A DNA stretch of 50,716 bases from a bacterium (lineage in GTDB: Bacteria > Zhuqueibacterota > Zhuqueibacteria > Residuimicrobiales > Residuimicrobiaceae): the NCBI GenBank assembly GCA_029554865.1, contig JAKPUX010000051.1, positions 1-50,716 on the forward strand, given 5' to 3'. Position 1 is the first letter of the stretch, and the number at the start of each line of letters is the position of its first letter. Shown in pieces: positions 32,430 to 41,461 of this stretch. The notes below the pieces were generated by a model that saw nothing but the letters and a program-made list of their open reading frames with translations, ran no database searches and was not told the DNA's origin. The translations under genes were made by a program, and so were the position numbers.

Positions 32430-32620
32430 CCAACAAAATGAAACACAATCAGGACCGCTGCGATTTCTGCGGGGTTTGCGTCGGGGTCTGCCCGCACGAT
32501 GCCATTGAACTGCGCGAGGCGGAGCTCATCGTCGATGATGAACGCTGCACCCGCTGCGGCCAGTGTGTGCAGGCCTGCCCGATTCATGCCCTGGAGGTGA
32601 ACGATGAAGCCGGCGTATGA
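32426..32620 (+). CDS. Ferredoxin, 2x[4Fe-4S], coupled to geranylgeranyl reductase
   Basis: A 64-residue protein with two complete CxxCxxCxxxCP motifs: CDFCGVCVGVCPHDAI and CTRCGQCVQACPIHAL. Both clusters should be 4Fe-4S. The ATG at 32426 sits in the UbiA stop (ATGA), and the longer open frame upstream is only a shadow of that gene. Its end overlaps the reductase start by 17 nt, and the reductase Shine-Dalgarno GGAGGTGA is inside it. Such tight coupling suggests it is the electron donor for the reductase. In Methanosarcina acetivorans a ferredoxin encoded beside the geranylgeranyl reductase is known to support full saturation of archaeal lipids. Confidence 0.92.
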   Translation: MTNKMKHNQDRCDFCGVCVGVCPHDAIELREAELIVDDERCTRCGQCVQACPIHALEVNDEAGV

Positions 32621-33776
32621 CGTCATCGTCATCGGCGGCGGGCCGGCCGGATCGATGGCGGCGCGCTATGCGGCCGGCCGCGGGGCCTCCGTCGCCCTCT
32701 TCGAGAAGGACCGCGAGGTCGGCGTGCCGGTGCGCTGCGCCGAAGGGGTCTCCCACGCCGGCCTGGCCGCAGTGGTGGAGAATATCCCGTCCCGCTGGAT
32801 CGCCCAAAAGATCACCGGCGCGGTGCTCCACGCCCCCTCGGGAGCCGAGGTGCCGCTGCATACAGACCAGATCGGCTACATCCTGCACCGCAAGATCTTC
32901 GATTATGACCTGGCGCAGATGGCCGCGGCCGCCGGGGTGGCCATCTTCACCCGGGCCCATGTCACTGGATTGATCATGGAGCAGGGCCGCACGGCGGGTG
33001 TGGTGGTGGACCATCTCGGCGAACGGCGGCGGATCGAGGCCAGGCTGGTCATCGCCGCCGACGGGGTTGAGTCACGCGCCGCGCGCTGGGCCGGACTTGC
33101 CACCCGCACCGCCCTGGCCGATATGGAGAGCTGCGCCCAGGCCACCATCGGCGGCTATCAGGGCGATCCGGAGATGCTCCACTTCTATTTTTCCCGTTCG
33201 ATGGCGCCGGGCGGATATCTCTGGATCTTCCCCAAGGGCAACGGCATGGCCAATGTCGGACTTGGCATCTCCGCCAGCGCCGGGGGAGAGCGTTCTCCGC
33301 ATGATTATCTCGAGGCCTTTCTTGCGAGATTTTTTCCCGGCGCCTCGATCCTGGGGCGCGTCTGCGGCGGGGTACCCTGTTCGAATACCCTCAAGGAACT
33401 CGCTGCCGACGGCCTCATGGTCGTCGGCGATGCCGCCCATCAGGCCAATCCCCTCACCGGGGGCGGCATCGTCACCGGCATGATCGCCGGACGCATCGCC
33501 GGCGAGACCGCCGCGGAGGCCGTCGCCGCCGGCCGCTCCGACCGGGAGACGCTGCGCCGCTACCCGAAGGCCTGGCTGGCGGGCGAGGGGGGAAAACAGG
33601 CGCAGTTCTACCGGCTGCGCAAATTTGTCTTCAGCCTCGGGGATGAGGATTATGACGCCCTGGCCAGGAGCGTGCTCCGGATTCCCGTCGAAAAACGCAC
33701 CATTCTGTCGATCATGAAATCGGCTTTGTTGCACAAGCCTTCGCTCCTCCTCGACGCGGTCAAACTATTTACCTAG
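32604..33776 (+). CDS. Geranylgeranyl reductase family FAD-dependent oxidoreductase
   Basis: A 390-residue flavoprotein. The N-terminal FAD-binding GxGxxG motif is VIGGGPAGSMAARYAA, followed by GVPVRCAEGVS, whose Cys45 corresponds to the conserved cysteine near FAD in archaeal reductases. The substrate-side motif YxWxFPx8GxG is present exactly (YLWIFPKGNGMANVGLG), and GDAAHQANPLTGGGI closes the FAD site. These enzymes saturate the double bonds of geranylgeranyl chains in archaeal lipids, or of prenyl quinones and chlorophyll in other organisms. The adjacent UbiA protein and ferredoxin point to stepwise synthesis and reduction of a prenyl lipid. The enzyme is expected at the cytoplasmic face of the membrane. 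Confidence 0.92.
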   Translation: MKPAYDVIVIGGGPAGSMAARYAAGRGASVALFEKDREVGVPVRCAEGVSHAGLAAVVENIPSRWIAQKITGAVLHAPSGAEVPLHTDQIGYILHRKIFDYDLAQMAAAAGVAIFTRAHVTGLIMEQGRTAGVVVDHLGERRRIEARLVIAADGVESRAARWAGLATRTALADMESCAQATIGGYQGDPEMLHFYFSRSMAPGGYLWIFPKGNGMANVGLGISASAGGERSPHDYLEAFLARFFPGASILGRVCGGVPCSNTLKELAADGLMVVGDAAHQANPLTGGGIVTGMIAGRIAGETAAEAVAAGRSDRETLRRYPKAWLAGEGGKQAQFYRLRKFVFSLGDEDYDALARSVLRIPVEKRTILSIMKSALLHKPSLLLDAVKLFT

Positions 33777-33784
33777 AGGACACC

Positions 33785-34363
33785 ATGAAGCTGGGTCTGA
33801 TGGAGATCATCAAACAAGACAAATATATTCTGGGCCTTCCCAATTTGCTCTCTTTCTCGCGGCTGCTGCTTCTGCCCCTGATCTGCTACGCGATTACCCT
33901 CGAGCCCGCCGCCGGCGGCGGGCTGGCCCTGGTTCTCCTCGCGCTCTCGTTCGTCACCGATTTTTTCGACGGCTATGTGGCGCGGCGGCGCAATCAGTTC
34001 TCTGAACTGGGACGCATACTTGATCCGATCATGGACAAGCTCAACGTCGCCGCGATCATGCTCTTTCTGACTGCCTATCGCGATCTGCCCTGCTGGTATG
34101 TCGCCATCGTCATCGGCAGGGACCTGGCCATCCTGGTCCTCAGCCTCTGGGTGATCAAAACCAAGCGCCATGTTCCGCAGTCGAATCTGATCGGCAAGGT
34201 GGCCCTGGTGGTTTTTCTCATTGTCATCGTCGCCTATATTCTGGACCTGAAACCATATAATTACATCGCCATGGCCATCTCGGTGGCTTTGGTGCCCATC
34301 ACGCTCATCCGCTACATCCTGGTTTATGCCCGGAATGGTGAAAGCAGCGGAAGCACATCATGA
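33785..34363 (+). CDS. CDP-alcohol phosphatidyltransferase (PgsA-like)
   Basis: A 192-residue membrane enzyme with the full family signature D(x)2DG(x)2AR(x)8G(x)3D(x)3D: Asp59, Asp62-Gly63, Ala66-Arg67, Gly76, Asp80 and Asp84, inside TDFFDGYVAR to LDPIMDK. About six hydrophobic helices surround it. It transfers a phosphoalcohol or phosphatidyl group using a CDP-activated lipid. The NLLSFSRLLLLPLIC start is like PgsA (phosphatidylglycerophosphate synthase), but archaetidylglycerol- or archaetidylinositol-phosphate synthases share these motifs. It starts 8 nt after the reductase, with GAGGA upstream, so it is probably the head-group step in the same module. The exact lipid is an inference from context. 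Confidence 0.9.
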   Translation: MKLGLMEIIKQDKYILGLPNLLSFSRLLLLPLICYAITLEPAAGGGLALVLLALSFVTDFFDGYVARRRNQFSELGRILDPIMDKLNVAAIMLFLTAYRDLPCWYVAIVIGRDLAILVLSLWVIKTKRHVPQSNLIGKVALVVFLIVIVAYILDLKPYNYIAMAISVALVPITLIRYILVYARNGESSGSTS

Positions 34364-34408
34364 GGGCTGCACAGGCGCAGCCCTGACCTTTGCAAGGGTG
34401 AGGCGAGA

Positions 34409-35332
34409 GTGTTAGACCTTTTCAAGAAGTTTCAACATGGCCTGGCGCGGACCAAATCGGGTCTGGTCGAGGGCGTCCAGCGCATTATCAATCAGGCGCG
34501 CGGGATCGATGAGGAGGTGCTCGAGGAGCTGGAAGAGCTGCTCATTCTCAGCGATCTCGGAGTGGCCACGACCGAGACGGTGATCGAAAACCTGCGCCAG
34601 CGCAGCCGTGAGAGCGGCCGCATCGAGCCCGGCGAGGTCCTCGAGCTGCTCAAGCAGGAGCTGATTGCGCAGCTCGGTCCCGGCGGGCAGGCCGCAGCCG
34701 GGCCGGAAGAACCGGTGCACCAGCCGACCGTGATAAGCGTGGTCGGGGTCAACGGCGCCGGCAAGACCACGACTATCGGCAAGCTGGCCCATCTCCATGC
34801 CAGCCGCGGCCGCAAGGTGCTGCTCGCCGCTGCTGATACCTTTCGCGCCGCCGCCGCCGAACAACTGGAGATCTGGAAAGACCGGGCCGGGGTCGAAATC
34901 ATCCCCTCCCAGAGCGGCGCGGATCCGGCCTCGGTGGCTTTTGATTCCCTCAAGGCCGCCATGGCCAGGCACGTCGACTATCTCTTCATCGATACGGCGG
35001 GACGCCTGCATACCAAGGAGAATCTCATGGCCGAGCTCGAAAAAATCCACAAGGTCCTCGCCCGCCAGTGTCCCGGAGCTCCCCATGAAGTCCTGCTCGT
35101 CATCGACGCCACCACCGGACAGAACGGCCTCTCCCAGGCGCGCCGGTTCGCCGAGGCGGTCAAGGTGACCGGTCTGGTCGTCACCAAGCTGGACGGCACC
35201 GCCAAGGGAGGCATCGTCTTCTCCATCGCCCGCGAACTGGGCATCCCCGTCCGCTATGTCGGCCTGGGCGAAAAAATCGACGACCTGCAGAGATTCGATC
35301 CCCAAACCTTTGTCGAGGCCCTCTTCGCGTGA
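34409..35332 (+). CDS. ftsY: Signal recognition particle receptor FtsY
   Basis: A 307-residue GTPase at the inner membrane that receives SRP-ribosome complexes and delivers them to SecYEG. The N domain ([19 protein letters not shown]) leads to the NG core with P-loop [15 protein letters not shown] (about 112-126), the [11 protein letters not shown] motif, DTAGRL and [10 protein letters not shown]. No long acidic A domain is present, so this is the short form. The start is GTG with GAGG upstream. It overlaps rimO by GTGA and begins 45 nt after the CDP-alcohol transferase. Confidence 0.96.
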   Translation: MLDLFKKFQHGLARTKSGLVEGVQRIINQARGIDEEVLEELEELLILSDLGVATTETVIENLRQRSRESGRIEPGEVLELLKQELIAQLGPGGQAAAGPEEPVHQPTVISVVGVNGAGKTTTIGKLAHLHASRGRKVLLAAADTFRAAAAEQLEIWKDRAGVEIIPSQSGADPASVAFDSLKAAMARHVDYLFIDTAGRLHTKENLMAELEKIHKVLARQCPGAPHEVLLVIDATTGQNGLSQARRFAEAVKVTGLVVTKLDGTAKGGIVFSIARELGIPVRYVGLGEKIDDLQRFDPQTFVEALFA

Positions 35333-36618
35333 AACTGCACTATGTAAGCCTTGGCTGCCCAAAGAACAGCGTCGATCTCGAGACCATCCTCGGCGGCCTC
35401 ACCGGCGGCATGGAGCTGGTGGAAGAGCCGGAAACCGCCGATGTCGCCCTGGTCAATACCTGCGCCTTCATCACCAGCGCCAAACAGGAGGCGATTGAAA
35501 CGATTTTACAGCTGGCGGCGTTGAAGGAGGAGAGGCCCGGCCTCAAGCTGCTGGTCAGCGGCTGCCTGCCCCAGCGCTACCGCGCCGAGCTCGAGGAACT
35601 GCTGCCGGAGGTGGACCGCTTTTTCTTTGATCTCGATGCCGGCGTCACTTCGGCCGGAATCGCCGCTTATCTCGGCGTGGCCGCCCACCCCTGCGCGCGA
35701 CGCCACCGCCTGACACCGCGCCACTATGCCTATCTGCGCATCGCGGAAGGGTGCGACAACCGCTGCAGCTACTGCGCCATCCCCCTCATCAAGGGACCTG
35801 GCCGCAGCCGCCCTTTGGCGGAGATCCGGACCGAGGCGGAACTGCTGGCGGCCGACGGCATGCAGGAGGTGATGATCGTGGCCCAGGACAGCACCCGCTA
35901 TGGCCTGGACCTCGGCCGTTCCGTCCGCCTGCATGACGTGCTCGCCGCGCTGCAGGAGGTGTCCCGGCTGCGCTGGATCCGGCTGCTCTACAGCCATCCC
36001 GCGCACTGGTACGATGAGCTGATCGAGGCCGTGGCAGCCCTGGACAAGGTGGTCCCCTACATCGACCTGCCCATCCAGCACATTTCCGATCCCCTCCTGC
36101 GGGCGATGGGCCGCAAAAGCAGCCGCGGGCAGATCGAGGTGCTGAATATGAGGCTGCGCAGCCGCATCCCCGGCCTGGCCCTGCGCACCTCGCTGATCGT
36201 CGGCTTTCCGGGCGAGGGGGAGCGGGAATTCCAGGAATTGTGCGATTTCGTCCGACAGATCCGCTTCGAGCGGCTCGGGGTTTTCAGTTACTCCCAGGAG
36301 GAGGGGACGCCCGCGGAAACCTGGCCCCAGAGCGTGAGCGAGGAGGAGAAAGAGGCCCGCCTGCAGGAGATCATGGCCATCCAGGCGGAGCTTTCCCTGC
36401 AGAACAATCGCGGATTGATCGGCCGTCGGCTGCAGGTCCTGGTGGATCAGCCCGGAGAGGAGCCGGGCACCTGCCTGGCTCGTACGGTCTGGGATGCCCC
36501 CGAGATCGATAATAGTGTCATCGTCAGCGGGGAGCTTGCGCCCGGGAGTTTTGCAATGGTGCGGATCACCGGTGCCGCACCCTACGATCTTTACGCCGAA
36601 CCGGCCGGGGATGATTAA
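35329..36618 (+). CDS. rimO: Ribosomal protein S12 methylthiotransferase RimO
   Basis: A 429-residue radical-SAM enzyme that methylthiolates the conserved aspartate of ribosomal protein S12. It has the N-terminal domain with auxiliary-cluster cysteines (LGCPKNSVDLE, VNTCAFI, SGCLPQRY), the central radical-SAM motif EGCDNRCSYCAIPLIKG and a C-terminal TRAM domain (RRLQVLVDQPGEE). The short LGCPKNSVD form, rather than the TGC form, separates RimO from the tRNA enzyme MiaB. The start is GTG overlapping the ftsY stop. FtsY and RimO are both translation-linked, but no direct interaction is implied. Confidence 0.96.
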   Translation: MKLHYVSLGCPKNSVDLETILGGLTGGMELVEEPETADVALVNTCAFITSAKQEAIETILQLAALKEERPGLKLLVSGCLPQRYRAELEELLPEVDRFFFDLDAGVTSAGIAAYLGVAAHPCARRHRLTPRHYAYLRIAEGCDNRCSYCAIPLIKGPGRSRPLAEIRTEAELLAADGMQEVMIVAQDSTRYGLDLGRSVRLHDVLAALQEVSRLRWIRLLYSHPAHWYDELIEAVAALDKVVPYIDLPIQHISDPLLRAMGRKSSRGQIEVLNMRLRSRIPGLALRTSLIVGFPGEGEREFQELCDFVRQIRFERLGVFSYSQEEGTPAETWPQSVSEEEKEARLQEIMAIQAELSLQNNRGLIGRRLQVLVDQPGEEPGTCLARTVWDAPEIDNSVIVSGELAPGSFAMVRITGAAPYDLYAEPAGDD

Positions 36619-36705
36619 AAAAGGAAATGAGTTCCGGGCAATGCGTGTTTTACCTTTTAGGTGAAACCGCCCGCAGCGGTCGCCGAATCCGGAAGGAGCT
36701 GGAGA

Positions 36706-38004
36706 ATGCCATTTATGCACAAAGCAATATTCGCCGCAGTATTGATGCTGGCAGTTACGGCAACCCGCATGCAGGCCCAGGTAGAATTCAGTACCATGCA
36801 GGAGCAGAGTGGACCCGATTTCCATGTGGATCTGGTCAACACCGCAGTCGGACCAGCCAGCCGACTGAGCCGCCTCAATGTCTATCTCGAGATCGTCTAT
36901 GATGAGCTGCAGTTCGTCAAGAAGGAGGAGAATTTTGAAGCGACCTATGAGATCAGCGTCACCATCATGGACAAGGATGATGACCAGGCTGATGGGGAGA
37001 TCTGGAAGGAATTGGCCACCGCAACCAGCTTTGACATGACCAACGAGCGCACACGGCTGAGCCAGAGCCACCGCCACTTTGACCTCGAACCGGGCCATTA
37101 CAAGGTCAATATCGCCGTTCAGGATAACGAAACCCACCGCGGCTCCACCCGCAGCCTCTCCATCGATCTCCGGAATTACCAGGAGAGCACGATGCGCGGC
37201 AGCGATATCCTCCTCGTCAGCGAAATGCAGCGCGATTCGACCGGGGCGATCTCGATCCGCCCGCAGGTGAGCGACGCGACCAAGGGTATTGTCGATTCGA
37301 CCCAGGCTTTCTTCGAGGTTTACTGCGAGAATCCTCCCCAGGAGCTCACGGTGAGCTATGAACTCGCCGGCAAGATCACCCACAAGCGCATCCGCCGCTC
37401 GTTCACCCATACCCTGAACTCCTGGCGCAATCCCGTCTATTTCAAGCTGCACCCCGACAGCCTGCCGCAGGATTCCTATCTGCTCACCGTGCAGATCGAG
37501 TCGGCGGGCGGCAAGATCAAGCGTGAAAAGCCGGTCTACATCCGCTGGAGCGCCCTGCCGGCGACGGCGTCGGACCTCAAGACCGCCATCGAACAGCTGC
37601 GCCTGGTCGCCTCCAAGGATGAGTGGAAGCGGCTGAAGAAAGCCAAGGGGGATGCCCTGCTCACCGAGTTCAAGGCCTTCTGGAAGCGCCATGATCCCAG
37701 CCCCGGCACCGATGCCAACGAGACTATGGATGCCTTTTATTCTCGGGTCGAATTCGCCAACCAGCGCTTCTCGGTCATGCAGATGCCTGGCTGGCGTACC
37801 GATATGGGGGTAATCTTTATCATTCTGGGCTCACCCGACAACGTGGAACGCGATGTCTATCCTCGCGATATGAAGCCCTACGAAATCTGGACCTATTATG
37901 AGTTCAACCGGGATTTTCTCTTTCTCGATTACACCGGCTTCGGCGACTACCGCCTGCAAACCCCTATGTCCATATACGAATTTCAACGGCTGCTGCATAA
38001 CTGA
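36706..38004 (+). CDS. GWxTD domain-containing secreted protein
   Basis: A 432-residue protein with a signal peptide (ends MQAQ at about residue 25). The frame is open from 36661; I chose ATG 36706 because AAGGAG lies 7 nt upstream and the signal peptide starts there. The N-terminal half is beta-rich, with two Ig-like repeats. The C-terminal third holds the signature GWRTDMGVIFIILGSPDN, then PYEIWTYYEFNRDFLFLDYTG and a final FGDYRLQTP segment. GWxTD proteins are characteristic of FCB and related lineages and have no established biochemical role; a periplasmic or outer-membrane location is suggested here. It is followed 11 nt later by the LD-carboxypeptidase gene, so a cell-envelope link is plausible. 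Confidence 0.9.
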   Translation: MPFMHKAIFAAVLMLAVTATRMQAQVEFSTMQEQSGPDFHVDLVNTAVGPASRLSRLNVYLEIVYDELQFVKKEENFEATYEISVTIMDKDDDQADGEIWKELATATSFDMTNERTRLSQSHRHFDLEPGHYKVNIAVQDNETHRGSTRSLSIDLRNYQESTMRGSDILLVSEMQRDSTGAISIRPQVSDATKGIVDSTQAFFEVYCENPPQELTVSYELAGKITHKRIRRSFTHTLNSWRNPVYFKLHPDSLPQDSYLLTVQIESAGGKIKREKPVYIRWSALPATASDLKTAIEQLRLVASKDEWKRLKKAKGDALLTEFKAFWKRHDPSPGTDANETMDAFYSRVEFANQRFSVMQMPGWRTDMGVIFIILGSPDNVERDVYPRDMKPYEIWTYYEFNRDFLFLDYTGFGDYRLQTPMSIYEFQRLLHN

Positions 38005-38015
38005 CAGGAATCCCC

Positions 38016-38984
38016 ATGGAGCTTCGCATTCCCCCTGCCCTGGTCCCCGGCGACCGCATTGGCGTCATCTCCCCGGCGAGCCCGCCCAAACCCGAAAAGC
38101 ATGATCAGTACCAGAACGGTCTGGCCTACCTGCGTGGATTGGGATACAAGATCAGCGAGGGCAAGCACGTCCTTGACCAATACGGCTATCTGGCCGGCAC
38201 TGACGAAAGCCGCGCGGCCGACCTCAATGCGATGTTCCGCAACCCCCGGATCAAGGCGATCATCTGCTCGCGCGGAGGCTACGGAACCCCGCGGCTGCTC
38301 GATCTGATCGATTATGAGGCGGTCCGCAAACATCCGAAAATTCTCGTCGGCTACAGCGACATCACCTCATTGCAGCTCGCCCTCTTCGCCCGCACTGGTC
38401 TGGTCACCTTCTCCGGCCCCATGGTCGCTGTGGAGATGGGCAAGGGGATTCTCCCCTTCACCGAGAAGCACTTCTGGGCGATGGTGGGCAAGAGCACGCG
38501 CAAGCTCCTCAAGGCCGGTGCGGGGGAGTATGAGCCGCGCATCTATCACGGCGGCGTCGGCGAGGGACGCCTGCTCGGGGGCTGCCTCTCCCTGATCAAT
38601 CCCCTCATCGGCACCCCCTACCAGCCCGATTTTACCGGCGCCGTCCTGGTCATCGAGGATATCGGCGAGGATGTCTACGGCATCGACCGCTACCTGGTCC
38701 AGCTGCGCTACGCCGGCATCCTCGAGAGGCTCAGCGGCCTTATCTTTGGTCAGTTCCTGGATATGGAGAGCGGCGAGAAAACCGAACCCACTCTGAGCCT
38801 CGAAGAGGTCCTGGAAAAATACACCCGCGATCTCAACATCCCCATCCTGGGCAATTTCCCCTACGGTCACCAGGATTTCAAGTATACCCTGCCCTTCGGC
38901 TGCCGGGTCCGCCTCGATGCGGACAATGGAACCCTGCGCCTGCTCGAGCCGCCGGTGGCTGCCCCCGCGGGGCCGGCGGCCTGA
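38016..38984 (+). CDS. ldcA: LD-carboxypeptidase (S66 family)
   Basis: A 322-residue serine peptidase that cuts the terminal D-alanine from murein tetrapeptides in recycling. The catalytic triad motifs are VGYSDITSLQ (Ser114), VIEDIGEDVYGIDRYL (Glu) and PYGHQDFKYTLPFG (His). The N-terminus has PGDRIGVISPASPP and the CSRGGYG segment of S66. There is no signal peptide, so a cytoplasmic recycling role fits. The microcin self-immunity protein MccF shares the fold but usually has other specificity loops. AGGA lies upstream of ATG 38016. Gene order with the GWxTD gene and the downstream pur genes suggests a single transcript. Confidence 0.92.
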   Translation: MELRIPPALVPGDRIGVISPASPPKPEKHDQYQNGLAYLRGLGYKISEGKHVLDQYGYLAGTDESRAADLNAMFRNPRIKAIICSRGGYGTPRLLDLIDYEAVRKHPKILVGYSDITSLQLALFARTGLVTFSGPMVAVEMGKGILPFTEKHFWAMVGKSTRKLLKAGAGEYEPRIYHGGVGEGRLLGGCLSLINPLIGTPYQPDFTGAVLVIEDIGEDVYGIDRYLVQLRYAGILERLSGLIFGQFLDMESGEKTEPTLSLEEVLEKYTRDLNIPILGNFPYGHQDFKYTLPFGCRVRLDADNGTLRLLEPPVAAPAGPAA

Positions 38985-39030
38985 TGTCGAGGGCAGACGG
39001 GCTGCAGCGCTGTTGAGAGGAGAAACCGCC

Positions 39031-39666
39031 TTGCTCACACTCTGTGTCTTCGTCTCCGGACGGGGCTCCAACCTGGCGGCCCTGATCGAGGCGATCCGCT
39101 TGGGGCGCCTCGATGCGCGCATCGCCCTGGTGATCAGCAACAAGGCCGAGGCCGGGGCCCTGGCCCTGGCACGAGCGAACGCCATAACGGCCCTCCACCT
39201 TTCCCCGGCTCAGTTCACTTCCGAGGAGGCCTACAGCAGCAGCCTGCTCGGCATGCTGGAAGAACACGGCGTCGGCCTGATCGTCCTCGCCGGCTATCTC
39301 AAAAAGATCCCTGCTGCGGTCATCCAGCACTACCGTCACCGCATCCTCAATATCCATCCCGCCCTGCTGCCCGCCTTTGGCGGCAAGGGGATGTACGGCC
39401 ATCACGTGCATGAGGCGGTCCTGGATTACGGCTGCAAGGTGAGCGGGGCGACCGTTCATATCGTGGACAGCGATTACGATACCGGCGCCCCGGTGCTGCA
39501 GCAGTGCGTGCCGGTGCTGGAGGATGATACGCCGGAGCGTCTGGCGGCCAGGGTGCTCGAGACCGAGCACGAGATTTTGCCCCGCGCCGTGCAGCTCTTC
39601 GCCGAGGGGAGGATCCGGATCGAGGGCCGCCGGGTCACAATTCTGGCGAAGGGGGGAAGGGAATGA
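39031..39666 (+). CDS. purN: Phosphoribosylglycinamide formyltransferase (PurN)
   Basis: A 211-residue enzyme transferring a formyl group from 10-formyl-tetrahydrofolate to GAR in purine synthesis. Motifs are VFVSGRGSNLAALIEAI, LAGYLKKIP, the catalytic block NIHPALLPAFGGKGMYGHHV, and GATVHIVDSDYDTGAP. The frame is open from 38917 but overlaps ldcA; the TTG at 39031 has AGGAG 8 nt upstream and begins at the expected place. The nearby ATG at 38984 is in another frame. Folate supply links it to folB-folK elsewhere in the window. Confidence 0.94.
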   Translation: MLTLCVFVSGRGSNLAALIEAIRLGRLDARIALVISNKAEAGALALARANAITALHLSPAQFTSEEAYSSSLLGMLEEHGVGLIVLAGYLKKIPAAVIQHYRHRILNIHPALLPAFGGKGMYGHHVHEAVLDYGCKVSGATVHIVDSDYDTGAPVLQQCVPVLEDDTPERLAARVLETEHEILPRAVQLFAEGRIRIEGRRVTILAKGGRE

Positions 39667-39748
39667 CGATTCGGGGCGGAAACACCCGCTGCAGCACCGA
39701 TTTGTTGAAAAAAAACGGCAAAATAGCGGGCCCGCTGCAGCAAATTCT

Positions 39749-39776
39749 TTGATTTTTGCTATTTTTTTGATATACT
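39749..39776 (+). promoter_or_regulatory. Candidate promoter(s) of purH
   Basis: TTGATT at 39749-39754 and TATACT at 39771-39776 with a 16-nt spacer. An overlapping second pair, TTGATA 39767-39772 and TATATG 39790-39795, has 17 nt. The 161-nt purN-purH gap is markedly AT-rich compared with the genes. A GCGGGCCCGC palindrome just upstream has no T-run and is not called a terminator. Confidence 0.4.
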
Positions 39777-39827
39777 TATTTTCATGCTTTATATGAACAA
39801 GTCCTGAAATGGTGAAGGGAGGACTTT

Positions 39828-41390
39828 TTGCCGGATCACATCAGAATAGGGCGCGCCCTTCTCAGCGTCTATGACAAGGAGGGTCTGCTGGAGCTGGCCC
39901 GGGTCCTGCACGGACGCGGCGTGGAGATCATTTCGACCGGTGGAACCGCGCGTTATCTGCAGGAGGCCGCCATCCCGGTCCGTGCCGTCTCGGAGGTCAC
40001 CGGTTTCCCCGAAATCCTCGGCGGCAGGGTCAAGACCCTCCATCCCCATATACACGGCGCCATCCTCGCCAAACGTGAGGATGAGGAGCAGATGCGCCAG
40101 CTGACGGAACTGGGGCTGACCCCGATCGACCTGGTGGTGGTCAATCTCTATCCCTTCGAAAAGACCATCGCCAGACCGGACTGCACCCGCGCAGACGCCC
40201 TGGAGAATATCGATATCGGCGGCCCTTGCATGATCCGTGCCTCCGCCAAAAATTATCCGGGCGTGGCGGTGCTGACCAGCCCGGACCAGTATGGTGATTT
40301 TCTGCACCAGTTCGAAGAGCTGGAGGGCTGCACGAGCCTGGCCATGCGCGAGCAATGGGCGGCGGCCGCCTTCACCCGTACCAGCCGCTACGATGCCGCC
40401 ATTCAGGCCTATCTCGAGGCCCCGGCCCCCGCCGGCGAAACCGCCTTTCCCCAGACCCTGCAGCTCCGCCTGCACAAGCTTCAGGATCTGCGCTACGGCG
40501 AGAATCCCCACCAGTCGGCCGCCTTTTACGCGGAGGAGGGAGGCGACGCTTTCGGCGAGCAGCTCCACGGCAAGGAGCTCTCGTACAACAATATCCTCGA
40601 TATCCATTCCGCCGTCGGCCTGGCCCATGAGTTCAGGGAACCGGCGGTGGTGATCGTCAAGCACAACAACCCCTGCGGAGTGGCCATCGGGACCGACCTG
40701 CTTGAGGCCTACACCAAAGCGGTGGCGACCGATCCAGCCTCCGCCTTTGGCGGGATCGTCGCCCTCAACCAGCCCCTGACCCGGAGCGACCTCGCCGCTG
40801 CGCTGGCCGGGACCTTTCTTGAGGTGGTGGTGGCTCCCGACTTTTCCGCCGAGGTGCTCGAACTGCTGCGCAGCAAGAAAAATTTGCGCCTGATCCGCTG
40901 GCCCGGCTTCCGCATTAAACCCGCCATGCAGGATGTGCGCAAGGTCAGCGGGGGCTTTCTCATCCAGAATGTCGACATCGAACCGGTGGAGCCCTCCACC
41001 TACCGGGTGGTCAGCCGCCGGGCGCCGGGCGAAGTGGAGCTGCAGGCCCTGCTCTTTGGCTGGCGCGTGGCGAAATGGGTCAAGAGCAATGCCATCATCT
41101 TCGCCGCCCCGGACCGCACCCTGGGCATCGGTGCCGGCCAGATGTCGCGGGTCGATTCCTCGCGTCTGGCGGCGATGAAGGCCGGTCATGCCGGACTGGA
41201 GCTGCGCGGCAGCGCCGCCGCCTCCGACGCTTTTTTCCCCTTTCGGGACGGCCTCGATGTCCTCGCCGAGGCGGGGGCCACAGCCGTCATCGAGCCGGGG
41301 GGCTCCGTGCGCGATGACGAGGTCATCGCCGCGGCCGACGAACACAATATCGCCCTGGTTTTCACGGGCATGCGCCATTTCCGCCACTGA
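39828..41390 (+). CDS. purH: Bifunctional AICAR transformylase/IMP cyclohydrolase
   Basis: A 520-residue enzyme for the last two steps of IMP synthesis. The cyclohydrolase (MGS-like) part has [44 protein letters not shown] and NLYPFEKT. The transformylase part includes [22 protein letters not shown], and [12 protein letters not shown]. The N-terminal region is clear and length is near the norm. The TTG start at 39828 has GGGAGGA just upstream. It uses 10-formyl-tetrahydrofolate, as does PurN immediately upstream, although a candidate promoter lies between the two. Confidence 0.96.
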   Translation: MPDHIRIGRALLSVYDKEGLLELARVLHGRGVEIISTGGTARYLQEAAIPVRAVSEVTGFPEILGGRVKTLHPHIHGAILAKREDEEQMRQLTELGLTPIDLVVVNLYPFEKTIARPDCTRADALENIDIGGPCMIRASAKNYPGVAVLTSPDQYGDFLHQFEELEGCTSLAMREQWAAAAFTRTSRYDAAIQAYLEAPAPAGETAFPQTLQLRLHKLQDLRYGENPHQSAAFYAEEGGDAFGEQLHGKELSYNNILDIHSAVGLAHEFREPAVVIVKHNNPCGVAIGTDLLEAYTKAVATDPASAFGGIVALNQPLTRSDLAAALAGTFLEVVVAPDFSAEVLELLRSKKNLRLIRWPGFRIKPAMQDVRKVSGGFLIQNVDIEPVEPSTYRVVSRRAPGEVELQALLFGWRVAKWVKSNAIIFAAPDRTLGIGAGQMSRVDSSRLAAMKAGHAGLELRGSAAASDAFFPFRDGLDVLAEAGATAVIEPGGSVRDDEVIAAADEHNIALVFTGMRHFRH

Positions 41391-41461
41391 GCGGAGCCGG
41401 CCATACTGATTTTTTATTAGAGCGGGATTGCATTCTCACCATTTGAACAAGGTTGGGCAAC

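Noticed and set aside
35506-37692. 728-codon open frame on the minus strand
   Set aside because: Antisense of rimO and the GWxTD gene; spans an intergenic gap and has no recognisable domain.
39789-41387. 532-codon open frame on the minus strand
   Set aside because: Antisense of purH.
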